Assembly (NCBI GenBank): GCA_016342345.1
Contig: JAEINO010000038.1
Span: 1 to 37,394 of the forward strand
Direction: 5' to 3'
DNA length: 37,394 bases
Source: Pseudodesulfovibrio sp.
Lineage (GTDB): Bacteria; Desulfobacterota; Desulfovibrionia; Desulfovibrionales; Desulfovibrionaceae
In this document: piece by piece, positions 7,405 to 16,095 of the stretch
How the letters are laid out: each line of letters opens with the position of its first letter
Position numbering within the stretch: position 1 is the first letter of the stretch
Made by a program: the position numbers and the translations under genes
The notes under the pieces: generated by a model
Databases searched by the model: none
Seen by the model: the letters and a program-made list of their open reading frames with translations, nothing else
Told to the model about the DNA's origin: nothing

Positions 7405-8370
7405 ATGGAATTGAGGCAACTCAAGTATTTCATTGCCGTGGCAGAGGAGTTGAACTTCAGTCGTGCAGCCGAGCGGTGTCACATCGCCCAGCCTCCGCTG
7501 TCGCAGCAGATCAAGAAGCTGGAAGAGGAGTTGGGGGTCAGGCTGTTTGATCGTACGAACAGGAAGGTATCCATCACGGCCGAAGGCGGAAAGTTCCTTT
7601 GCGTTGCCCGGAACACCCTGGAAACATTGGAATGTGGTGTGGATCAGGTCCGCATGATGTCGCGTGGCGAAATAGGAAGGTTGCGTGTGGGGTTCCTCAA
7701 CTCCGGCATTCAGACCGATTTTCCCAAGGCTGTAACGGCATTCAGGAAGGCGCATCCCGGCATCATTCTTGACATACGCGAGATGCAATCCGCCGACCAG
7801 AACGCTGCCCTGCGAAGCGGGGAACTTGACGCAGGGCTATCTCATCATTGCTATGCCGACCATGTCGATCTTGAAGCCCGGGTGTTTCTCGTGGACAAGT
7901 ATTATCTCGCCGTACACGAAGAGCATCCGTTGGCCGGGAAGTCTTCCGTGAATTGGGCCGATCTCGACAATGAGCCGTATATCATGTTTTCGCGTGAACA
8001 TTACCCCACGGCCTATGACCGCGCCATTGCCTGTTTTCGTGAGCACAACATAATGCCGCGTATTGTCCAGGAAGCGAAAACCCATCACACCAAATTGTCA
8101 CTCATAGCCGCCGGGATGGGTATCGGTTTCGTGCCAGAGCGGATGCGTGCTGTCTGTCCCGATTGTGTGCGAATGCTTTCGGCTGACCTTGATGGGGAGA
8201 CTTCGTACAGTTCCCTGAAGCTTGTGTGGAAAAAAGGGGAGAAGACTCCGGCTTTGCGGTTTTTCCTCGAAGTGATGGGGGCTTTTTGTCAGGACAATGG
8301 CTTTGAGGTCGAGGAGTGTTGGAAGTTGGGTGCGCTGAATAATTCGGTTGGGGGTGGCCCGGTGGATTAG
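7405..8370 (+). CDS. LysR-family transcriptional regulator 2
   Basis: This 321-residue protein is a paralogue of the regulator at 6341, with the helix-turn-helix MELRQLKYFIAVAEELNFSR and AERCHIAQPPLSQQIKKLEE. The effector-binding domain spans roughly residues 90-300. The tail after the effector domain is longer than in regulator 1 (about 25 extra residues ending SVGGGPVD). The ATG at 7405 is preceded by AAGGGG with five-base spacing. A GTG two codons earlier overlaps that site and is less likely. An intrinsic terminator follows. No catabolic operon is adjacent, so the target is unknown. Confidence 0.93.
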   Translation: MELRQLKYFIAVAEELNFSRAAERCHIAQPPLSQQIKKLEEELGVRLFDRTNRKVSITAEGGKFLCVARNTLETLECGVDQVRMMSRGEIGRLRVGFLNSGIQTDFPKAVTAFRKAHPGIILDIREMQSADQNAALRSGELDAGLSHHCYADHVDLEARVFLVDKYYLAVHEEHPLAGKSSVNWADLDNEPYIMFSREHYPTAYDRAIACFREHNIMPRIVQEAKTHHTKLSLIAAGMGIGFVPERMRAVCPDCVRMLSADLDGETSYSSLKLVWKKGEKTPALRFFLEVMGAFCQDNGFEVEECWKLGALNNSVGGGPVD

Positions 8371-8412
8371 GGTGGGGAAAAGGTTGGAATTAAGAGAAGA
8401 TGCCTAAAGGCA

Positions 8413-8435
8413 GCCCTCCCGGCGGGGGCCTTTTT
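8413..8435 (+). terminator. Rho-independent terminator after LysR gene 2
   Basis: The stem GCCCTC with GGGGGC (8413-8429, one G-T pair, loop CCGGC) is followed by CTTTTT. A second pairing, CAGCCC with GGGCTG, spans the same site. It lies about 40 nt past the LysR stop. Confidence 0.65.
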
Positions 8436-8923
8436 GGGCTGAGCCGCCCCATAAAAGGACGAAAAAAGCGCGGCTTTTGTAGCTTGGTCGTTGCCTTCCA
8501 TGGCTGAGAATCTGATCAAAGCGGGTCGGCTCCATGTCATGAGAAGTCTGGTGCCCACCTCCTTAACCAGTTGCCCTTTGACAATGCCCTTCTGATTTCG
8601 ACAACAGAGCCGCCTTTTCGCTTTGTCAGCTTCTAGGCCTTTGGAGGCTTGACGCTGGGGTTTGGAAAAGTTTGTTTGGAAGTTGGTGAACGGCTAAAAT
8701 GGAAAAAGAAAGACCTGAATTGATCCAAGACGTTTTTCAACATTTATGGAAAACGCCTTGGAATTGATCGTGTGTTTTGTTCATCCCACCTCGCGCGAAT
8801 GCGCCTACAAAGAGTTTGGAAAAGAGAGGGGATGGGGTCTGGGGAAGGGGAGAGGAAAACTTTTTCAAAAGTTGTCCTCTCCCCTTCTCCAGCCGCCGGA
8901 GGCAAACAGACAAACAAAAAAGA
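8436..8923. other. Non-coding stretch between LysR gene 2 and groL
   Basis: About 490 bases hold no convincing gene. Short open frames here have no family signature and include a spurious 75-residue one at 8746-8973. The right half contains the long hairpin at 8841-8890. The rest shows no recognisable RNA or mobile element. Confidence 0.6.
8841..8890. repeat. Long intergenic hairpin, REP-like
   Basis: Two 16-base arms (8841-8856 and 8875-8890) pair at 15 of 16 positions, rich in GGGGAGAGGA/TCCTCTCCCC. The 18-base centre contains a further AAACTTTT/AAAAGTT pairing. The context AAAGAGTTTGGAAAAG just before it and GCCGCCGGAGGC after it resembles repetitive intergenic palindromes I recall from Desulfovibrio genomes. 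It could also act as a backup terminator for either neighbour. Confidence 0.6.
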
Positions 8924-8955
8924 AACCGGCTCGGTCTGTTAAGACCGAGCCGGTT
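8915..8955 (-). terminator. Rho-independent terminator of groS-groL
   Basis: A perfect 14-bp stem (AACCGGCTCGGTCT and AGACCGAGCCGGTT, arms 8924-8937 and 8942-8955) has a 4-nt loop. On the minus strand it is followed by TTTCTTTTTT. It lies about 30 nt past the groL stop. Confidence 0.92.
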
Positions 8956-8985
8956 AAGTATTTGGCTAGATAGGGGGTGTACTGT

Positions 8986-10650
<1,665 letters not shown>

Positions 10651-10690
10651 TTAAAAAAATTGTTTGTATATAGGAATGTACTGAACTGAA

Positions 10691-10978
10691 TTAGCTGACG
10701 ATGGCGAGAATGTCTTCTTCGCGCATGACCAGATTTTCTTCGCCTTCAATGTTGATCTCGGTACCGGCGTACTTGGCGAACAGGACGGAGTCGCCAACTT
10801 TGACGGTCATCGCAACGCGCTTGCCAGCGTCATCGAGCTTTCCGGGACCGGCAGCAACGATTTCGCCTTTCATGGGCTTTTCCTTTGCGGAATCCGGAAT
10901 GTAGATGCCACCTGCGGTTTTCTCTTCCATTTCCACACGTTTGACCAGAACACGGTCGTTCAGTGGTTTCAGCTTCAT
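10691..10978 (-). CDS. groS: Co-chaperonin GroES (Hsp10)
   Basis: This 95-residue protein is the lid of the GroEL chamber. It begins [20 protein letters not shown] and contains the mobile loop [16 protein letters not shown] that contacts GroEL. GGAGG lies eight bases before the ATG. It is the first gene of the groS-groL operon, with a leader of roughly 110 bases from the predicted promoter. No CIRCE element (TTAGCACTC-N9-GAGTGCTAA) is visible in the upstream region, so HrcA control is not supported by this sequence. Confidence 0.99.
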   Translation of the reverse strand: MKLKPLNDRVLVKRVEMEEKTAGGIYIPDSAKEKPMKGEIVAAGPGKLDDAGKRVAMTVKVGDSVLFAKYAGTEINIEGEENLVMREEDILAIVS

Positions 10979-11098
10979 TCTCTATGCCTCCAAGATTAAT
11001 GCAATTTTGTTCAAAGGATTGGTGGCTCGTAGCTGCCACCTCCCTGCTCTTTATACAATACAGACTCGGGGCAATAGGCCCGTATCGAGACTTTGTGA

Positions 11099-11126
11099 AA
11101 GATAAACATCGGGCTCGGAGTGTCAA
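11099..11126 (-). promoter_or_regulatory. Predicted promoter of groS-groL
   Basis: On the minus strand TTGACA (11121-11126) and TATCTT (11099-11104) are separated by 16 bases. The -35 context CTTGACA also resembles the heat-shock sigma-32 -35 element (CTTGAAA), but the -10 does not look like CCCCAT. No other strong candidate is seen in the 480-base gap to the divergent gene at 11463. Confidence 0.55.
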
Positions 11127-11462
11127 GCGTGTCAGCCAAAAAAAGTTCGTGTTCGTGCAGATTGCGTGGTCGATATTTTGGATGAAAGGTGCAGGAGTTT
11201 CTACTTGCCGATTTTCGTGAATGTCGTTGAGCGGCATTGCGTGTTTCGTGAAAGCAATGCGGCCGGGGGGGGATGAATTCCGAGCGATGATGATATGTCC
11301 GGGTCTTTTTCCGTGACTACATGATTTTTTCCAATTTATATATGCAATGAATTGTACCTGATGTCGAGTGCGTGATAGGTTCAAGATGGAGAATTGCGCT
11401 GGCAAGGAAATAAACGGACCGGGATTTGCAAAATGTTCCTTAAGGAATAAAAGGAGCTCGCC

Positions 11463-11804
11463 ATGTCAGGTATGCATCAGCCAGCATTTAAGGCCTTGTA
11501 CAGTGGAAACCGCGACAACGAACCAGTTTTGCATGCCATCGATTACGAGGATGTGGCCCTGACGCGAGAGGGTGCCATGATTGTTCACCATGGTGCACGC
11601 GCCGTCATGCGCCAGTATATGCCCGCAGCGGATTTCGAGAAGCTCACGCCAGCTCAGGCCGTGGCCCTGTTCGTGGACAAAGTCTTTTGGGAAGAGCATT
11701 CCGGTGGTTTGATTATGTGTACGGAAATGGCCGACAAGAATCTGTGTCTGCCGATTCCCAAGGCGCACTGGACGGTCAAGGGCGATTTTGGCCCTGTTCA
11801 GTAA
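11463..11804 (+). CDS. Conserved-looking hypothetical protein, 113 residues
   Basis: I do not recognise this family. The protein is soluble with no signal peptide or membrane segment. It opens MSGMHQPAFKALYSGNRDNE and contains two cysteines and several histidines (VHHGARAVMRQYMP; WEEHSGGLIMCTEMADKNLC). The ATG is preceded by AGGAG seven bases upstream, so translation is likely. A perfect 12-bp palindrome TTCCTTAAGGAA (11436-11447) sits in its leader. It is divergent from groS and lies 53 bases upstream of the CxxC thioredoxin-fold gene, so the two may be co-transcribed. Confidence 0.75.
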   Translation: MSGMHQPAFKALYSGNRDNEPVLHAIDYEDVALTREGAMIVHHGARAVMRQYMPAADFEKLTPAQAVALFVDKVFWEEHSGGLIMCTEMADKNLCLPIPKAHWTVKGDFGPVQ

Positions 11805-11857
11805 GTCTTTGGCTCATACCCATTGGCTTTTCCGGCATATATGCTTATGCTTCGCCC

Positions 11858-12490
11858 ATGCGAATGTACTTGATCATACCAATATTGATTGGAATTCTGC
11901 TTGTTCCGGCTTTTTCCAGAGCAGAAGGTAAAAGCGGTTGTGACCCTGAATTTAGAGCTGTTTTTGATGCGGCTGTCGTTGAACTGAAGGGTACTGGCGA
12001 GTTGGATGTGGTTGTGCTGACAGACCCTTTGTGCTGGCACTGCCGGTTGGGGCACAAACTTTTGGGTGAATATCCCGAATTGTATCGCAGCCTGAGGTTG
12101 TCATTTTTCCCGCGCAGGAGTTCCATCGGTTCGGACATGGCTGCGTGGATTCTGGAGGATGCAGCCGGGACCGATCAGCTCAAACCATTGGTCGATTTTG
12201 CCTATTCTGATCTCAAGCAGCCCAAGGTCGCGGATTTGATCGAGGCCCGCCAGAATATATTTAGTCAGTTTGTTGTCGCGTTTCCGGCCATGTTGGACGG
12301 AACGACCCCGGACGCATTGTATGCCCGGTTGGAAAAGGATCATTCAGAGCACGTTCTCAAAAGCGCGGTGTTGGCCAAAACTGCCAACATGCCGGGAACG
12401 CCGGTGCTCATCGCGGGCCAGACCGTGGTGGTTGGCTACGGCCCCGATGCGTGGCTGACAGCACTCGAGAAGGCCGGGCCTTGCCAATAA
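11858..12490 (+). CDS. Periplasmic DsbA/DsbG-like thioredoxin-fold protein
   Basis: This 210-residue precursor has a signal peptide (IIPILIGILLVPAFSRAEG). The thioredoxin-like active site CWHC is at residues 59-62, in the context LTDPLCWHCRLGHKLL, and a cis-proline motif MPGTPVLI lies in the C-terminal part. These point to a periplasmic thiol-disulfide oxidoreductase or thiol-dependent carrier. No redox partner gene such as dsbB or dsbD is adjacent. The start is uncertain: the ATG at 11858 (or 11864) gives a good signal peptide but has no clear Shine-Dalgarno site. A strong terminator follows. Confidence 0.82.
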   Translation: MRMYLIIPILIGILLVPAFSRAEGKSGCDPEFRAVFDAAVVELKGTGELDVVVLTDPLCWHCRLGHKLLGEYPELYRSLRLSFFPRRSSIGSDMAAWILEDAAGTDQLKPLVDFAYSDLKQPKVADLIEARQNIFSQFVVAFPAMLDGTTPDALYARLEKDHSEHVLKSAVLAKTANMPGTPVLIAGQTVVVGYGPDAWLTALEKAGPCQ

Positions 12491-12519
12491 ACGACAGTTT
12501 CAATTGATTTTTCATGTTG

Positions 12520-12560
12520 AAAAGGCTCTCGCGCAGCAGAACTGCACGAGAGCCTTTTCT
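12520..12560 (+). terminator. Rho-independent terminator after the DsbA-like gene
   Basis: A perfect 12-bp stem (AAAAGGCTCTCG with CGAGAGCCTTTT, arms 12520-12531 and 12547-12558) ends in TTTTCTTT. The inner GCAG/CTGC can extend it. The A/T ends make it potentially bidirectional, so it could also stop transcription coming from the variable region. Confidence 0.9.
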
Positions 12561-12594
12561 TTAAATCCGGTATGGAAAAACCTTTGCAGGCAGT

Positions 12595-12690
12595 TTAAAG
12601 TCCTTTCTTCTTTTCTATCAATTTGTCCACCACCGACGGATCATAGGTCGCAAACTGGTCGAGCAGGTCGCTTGGTTTGGTGTCCGAGTT
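12595..12690 (-). pseudogene. 3' end fragment of a LOG-family (TIGR00730) gene
   Basis: About 30 codons read SDLLDQFATYDPSVVDKLIEKK then GL and stop. This matches the C-terminus of the two LOG-family genes at 17548 and 19163. It is closer to the broken copy at 19163 (SDLLDQFATYDPPVVDKWIE) than to the intact one. Similarity ends near 12690 and no upstream part of the gene follows. The fragment carries the left copy of the 40-bp direct repeat. It is best read as a displaced 3' end left by insertion or recombination. Confidence 0.85.
12637..12676. repeat. Left copy of 40-bp direct repeat bounding the variable region
   Basis: This copy is 39/40 identical to 19205-19244 and in the same orientation. 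It starts CGGATCATAGGTCGCAAA and ends CTTGGT. It encodes part of the LOG-family C-terminus. The pair encloses about 6.5 kb. Confidence 0.8.
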
Positions 12691-13045
12691 GGTTTCAGGT
12701 CAATTGTTTGAGGGGCGATTTCTTCTTTTGATTCCGAGTAGATAATTCAAAACAAATCAGCATTATAGGTCAACAACTTGAGCACATACTGAGGTCCATT
12801 TTGAATGTCTTGATATACGGTTTGATATACATTTGAGTGCAGGGAGATGCACTGGGGTGACAAGGATATATATCCCAAAGCAAGACAGAAAGGGGCAAAT
12901 TGCTTCGGTCAAGTCCACTGACTTGCTGTTCACCCTAACAAGTGGTCCAGTTTTCTGGGGCCACCTACCTATTGTGTTCTTGGCTTGGAAGTGATCTTTA
13001 TGCTAAGAATGGGTAGTGTATGAATCAACCGAATGTGAGAATCCA
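12691..13045. other. AT-rich non-coding stretch with repeat and possible IS remnants
   Basis: No gene is supported here. TTGATATAC occurs twice (12810-12818 and 12822-12830). Small inverted repeats occur, such as AGTGCA-GGGAGA-TGCACT. The segment around 12941-12965 (AGTGGTCCAGTTTTCTGGGG) resembles the terminal sequence of IS3-type elements, but no transposase is attached. Base composition changes here from the GC-rich left flank to the AT-rich island. Confidence 0.45.
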
Positions 13046-13783
13046 ATGAAGATGAGTACTAAATATATTATCCCTTTGGCTGCCGTATTGTTTTTTTGGG
13101 CAGCCTTTCCGGTTAGTGCTAACGATAAGACCATCCGCATTAGCACTTCCTATCATAATCTACTTTCTAACCCTGATTGTTCAGGAATGTTAGATCTGTT
13201 AATCAAAGAGGCATTTCGAAGGGTCGGAGTAAAAGCTGAGATCGTCTTCACAAACACTAGACGTTCATTGGTTGATGTTAATGATGGTGTGTTGGATGCA
13301 GAAATCAATCGCATCGAGGGAATGGAAAAGAGCTACCCAAACTTGGTACGGGTGCCAGAACCTAACATGGAGATGCAGTTTGTTGCATTTGCTAAGAGGG
13401 ATATCCCTATTTCTGATTGGAGAAGTATCCGTGAGTTGAGGATTGGTATGGTTCAAGGGTGGAAGATACTGGAGCAAAACACCAATAAATTTCCGAATAT
13501 CACACGTCTGACAGAGATCTCAAAATTGTTTGAATTGCTCGAAATGGACCGGTTAGATGTGGTTCTGTATTCGAAACTGACTGGGTATGAGGAGTTGCAC
13601 AAGTTAGGGTATGAGGACATTCGACAGCTATCTCCTCCACTCTGTGTAAAAGACATGTTTCTGTATCTGCACAAGAGTCACAAGGACTTAGCTGTCCCTG
13701 TGGCCAAGGCTCTTCGTGAGATGAAGCAGGATGGCACTTACGACAAGATCGTCAATGATACGATTTGTCACCTGCATGAGTGA
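13046..13783 (+). CDS. Orphan periplasmic solute-binding protein (SBP_bac_3-like)
   Basis: This 245-residue precursor has a signal peptide (TKYIIPLAAVLFFWAAFPVSA) and a family-3 solute-binding fold: IRISTSYHNLL at the start, a central LRIGMVQGWKILEQN, and the closing LREMKQDGTYDKIVND motif. No permease or ATPase gene is nearby, so it may serve signalling or a distant transporter. The start is placed at 13046 (MKMSTKY). An in-frame ATG at 13016 would add ten hydrophilic residues before the signal peptide. The codons are AT-rich compared with the housekeeping genes, consistent with acquisition. A second, unrelated-context member of this fold is encoded at 36159. Confidence 0.85.
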   Translation: MKMSTKYIIPLAAVLFFWAAFPVSANDKTIRISTSYHNLLSNPDCSGMLDLLIKEAFRRVGVKAEIVFTNTRRSLVDVNDGVLDAEINRIEGMEKSYPNLVRVPEPNMEMQFVAFAKRDIPISDWRSIRELRIGMVQGWKILEQNTNKFPNITRLTEISKLFELLEMDRLDVVLYSKLTGYEELHKLGYEDIRQLSPPLCVKDMFLYLHKSHKDLAVPVAKALREMKQDGTYDKIVNDTICHLHE

Positions 13784-13823
13784 TGGCGAATACCAGACAA
13801 CGGCAAACCATTCCCCTTTAAGA

Positions 13824-13892
13824 GGCTCATCCGGTCCGAGCGTACTTTTCGATCCTGCATAACAGCAAAAGTACGCTCGGATCGGATGAACC
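13824..13892. mobile_element. 69-bp palindromic element with ISL3-type ends
   Basis: Two 26-base arms (13824-13849 and 13867-13892) pair at 24 of 26 positions around a 17-base centre. The outer end GGCTCATCCGG and the inner AGCGTACTTTT match the termini of the ISL3 element at 16096-17406. It may be a minimal non-autonomous element or the fused ends of a deleted copy. No target duplication is visible on its flanks. Confidence 0.7.
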
Positions 13893-13941
13893 ATAAAAAT
13901 TCACTGGAAAATATCTACCATCTAATAATCCTGAGGTTGTA

Positions 13942-14155
13942 ATGAAACTAATTGAACTAAGTATTGATAGTTTTAGGGGTATCAACGGAGAAGGTAATAA
14001 AATCTTATTAAATGATTCTGACATAATTTTTCTATTCGGTCAGAACGACATTGTAAAATCAAGTTTTTTAGATGCTTACGAATACTTCGTAATGGCCAAA
14101 AAGAAAGCAGCAATAGAAGACTTCTACAACCAAGATCCGACGAACAAAATCAAAA
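13942..14155 (+). pseudogene. N-terminal fragment of an OLD-family ATP-dependent endonuclease/ATPase
   Basis: The first 71 codons read as the start of an OLD-type ABC ATPase: MKLIELSIDSFRGINGEGNK, then a P-loop-like FGQNDIVKSSFLDAYEYF. The consensus Gly before Lys in the Walker A motif is Val here, so even this fragment is degenerate. The reading frame then runs into the ISL3 remnant at 14156 and soon stops. OLD-family proteins are commonly found in phage-defence modules. The remainder of the gene is not present in the window. Confidence 0.72.
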
Positions 14156-14286
14156 TGCAGGCCGAAGGCGTGATAGATGAACCTCGTGGACATGGCGGAT
14201 ACTCCTTTCGATCATCAGTGGTATGATTATCGATAGGACGCCATGTCCCTTTATCTTGTCAAAAGTACGCTTGGGCCGGATGAGCC
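14156..14286 (-). mobile_element. Truncated right end of an ISL3-family element
   Basis: These 131 bases match 17276-17406 with five differences. They cover the inverted repeat, the promoter region and the first dozen transposase codons of the ISL3 element. The rest of that copy is absent and its inner edge abuts the OLD-family fragment. It appears to be the scar of a second insertion that removed the 3' part of the OLD gene. Confidence 0.88.
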
Positions 14287-14379
14287 TATTTAGAATATAA
14301 TTTTTACATACAATCAATTTCCCACAGAAAAAATAAAAATTACCTATTTATTTGATATCATTCGGGATACCTATAAGGA

Positions 14380-15870
14380 ATGAATAATTTTATGAAGTTC
14401 TTTAAAAAATGCATACGTCTTCGCTTACTTTTTTTGACCTTTTTACTGATTTTATGTTTATCTGGATGTTTGTCAGATTCTTCCAATGGGAATGAACCAC
14501 TAAGCGCTGAGAATATTAACTTGATATTCGTGGTAAGTTCGGATTTGGTTTACAATGGCAACGGAGATATTCATCCAGACACTGCAAACCTTACCAGTCA
14601 GGGGCTACAGCGCTCGCTCCAAATGGCAACATATCTGAAAAATAAAGTACTTGGGCAAAAAAATGTAACCAGCATATACGCTCTGTCTCCCATGACTCAT
14701 TTGCAAACCGCAAATAACTATCCAGACATGACAGCCATAGGATCAATACAGCAATTTGCTCTTTTGAACAAAAATACTGTAGCCATTCCTCCCAAGTATG
14801 GGTATTCTTCCTATACTGCTTATAGCTACCCCATTAAAGCAGCATATGGAGAAGGCTCTGTTCCGGGTGGAGTTGTGATTCCTGACGCTTATTGCCCTGA
14901 TTGTATTGGGCTTGATTTCAATGACATGAAAGATAACAATGTTGGTATCGCAACTGGTATTATATCTGAAAATAATCCTGGATTTTATGTTTTTTCTTCA
15001 CCGTGGGAGACTACCAGCGGACTGATCGATAAAATCAATCGCCATCATGCACTTAATTTGGATATACCTACGACTTATAGAGGTCCAAATTTTATTTATG
15101 TGATCTCTATATCGCCTGATGGAAAGGCGAGTCTGATTACCTATGACGTTAATATAAATCCTCTTTCAACATACCCAAATCTCCCTTCGCCTGTAGTAAG
15201 AGCTCCATGTACATACTCACAGCAGCCCCATTCCAAAATTTCGCTTTCTGGCACCAAGGCTCCTGCTAATATCAATACAAGTGAGACTGTCTATATTGTC
15301 CGTCACGCAGAAGCACATCCAGATCCACAACCTGCTTTTGAAAACGGCAATTTTGTGGGGGCAGGGCAATGGCGTGCGTTGGAACTTTCCAATGCTCTTG
15401 CTGGAAAAATTAATCCCGAGATTGTTTACTCCTGTGATCCAGCACAGTGGTATTCAACAAAAGGTATCAATCCATTAGATTATATCAACGTATCATATGT
15501 CAGGCCATCATTAACGATATGGCCTTATGCTATAGCCAACAATTTGCCTTATCGTTTGGTTTCCACTTTCTTGCTCATGAAACCGGGTCAAGCCCAGTTA
15601 GCCAGTAATTTTTTCTTTACGGAAGGTTCTTTCACTGGGCAGTCTATATTGCTCGCGTGGGAATCAACAAGAATTAAGCCGATAATAAATAAACTTCTTG
15701 AAAGTTATGGTGCAAGCGGTGCCGATCTTCTCGATGAAAATTGGCCAGTTACGGATTATAACACCATCTGGACTGTGACGATTGATGCTAACGGCAATCT
15801 CACGGTGGAAAATGCGCTGTGTGAAGGGATTAATTCTGATAAGCTGCCAGAACAGGCTCCTCAATTTTAA
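14380..15870 (+). CDS. Predicted lipoprotein with two histidine-phosphatase-like halves
   Basis: This 496-residue protein starts with a hydrophobic signal and a lipobox LSGC with Cys30, so it is probably anchored in a membrane facing the periplasm or outside. The C-terminal half has the histidine-phosphatase motif YIVRHAEAH with RHA at residues 308-310. The N-terminal half has the same layout (NLIFVVSSD at 47-55, then LSPMTHLQTANNYP), but Ser-Ser replaces the catalytic Arg-His. This suggests an ancient duplication with one inactive copy. AAGGA abuts the ATG at 14380, so the start may instead be 14392. The gene is AT-rich. The substrate is unknown. Confidence 0.78.
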   Translation: MNNFMKFFKKCIRLRLLFLTFLLILCLSGCLSDSSNGNEPLSAENINLIFVVSSDLVYNGNGDIHPDTANLTSQGLQRSLQMATYLKNKVLGQKNVTSIYALSPMTHLQTANNYPDMTAIGSIQQFALLNKNTVAIPPKYGYSSYTAYSYPIKAAYGEGSVPGGVVIPDAYCPDCIGLDFNDMKDNNVGIATGIISENNPGFYVFSSPWETTSGLIDKINRHHALNLDIPTTYRGPNFIYVISISPDGKASLITYDVNINPLSTYPNLPSPVVRAPCTYSQQPHSKISLSGTKAPANINTSETVYIVRHAEAHPDPQPAFENGNFVGAGQWRALELSNALAGKINPEIVYSCDPAQWYSTKGINPLDYINVSYVRPSLTIWPYAIANNLPYRLVSTFLLMKPGQAQLASNFFFTEGSFTGQSILLAWESTRIKPIINKLLESYGASGADLLDENWPVTDYNTIWTVTIDANGNLTVENALCEGINSDKLPEQAPQF

Positions 15871-16095
15871 TTTTTCGCGGTAACAGCTGTAGCTGTATAC
15901 TACAGTGCGATGTTGTGCGAATTCTTTGAATCCATGCCGTAATCAGTTTTGGTGTACATTTTTAAGTTTTGAAATCAACTGTTTAAATAATACTGTTGTG
16001 ACCCAACGACCTGTCTAAAAAAGTGTGGCAGGATCAAGGTAAAACGATAGTTTTAGCAAATTTTGCATGCCGCTTGTTCATATAGGCAAAAAGAT
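15871..16095. other. Non-coding spacer between the lipoprotein gene and the ISL3 element
   Basis: A short inverted repeat CTGTAG-N7-CTACAG lies just after the lipoprotein stop but has no T run. Otherwise I see nothing identifiable in these 225 AT-rich bases. Confidence 0.5.

Noticed and set aside
8746-8973. 75-codon plus-strand frame before groL
   Set aside because: It runs through the long hairpin and the groL terminator and has a low-complexity composition. It is not a credible gene.
12800-12860. Possible CRISPR-like or iteron repeats (TTGATATAC twice)
   Set aside because: Only two copies occur, with a three-base gap and no replication or Cas genes. This is not enough for an array or an origin.
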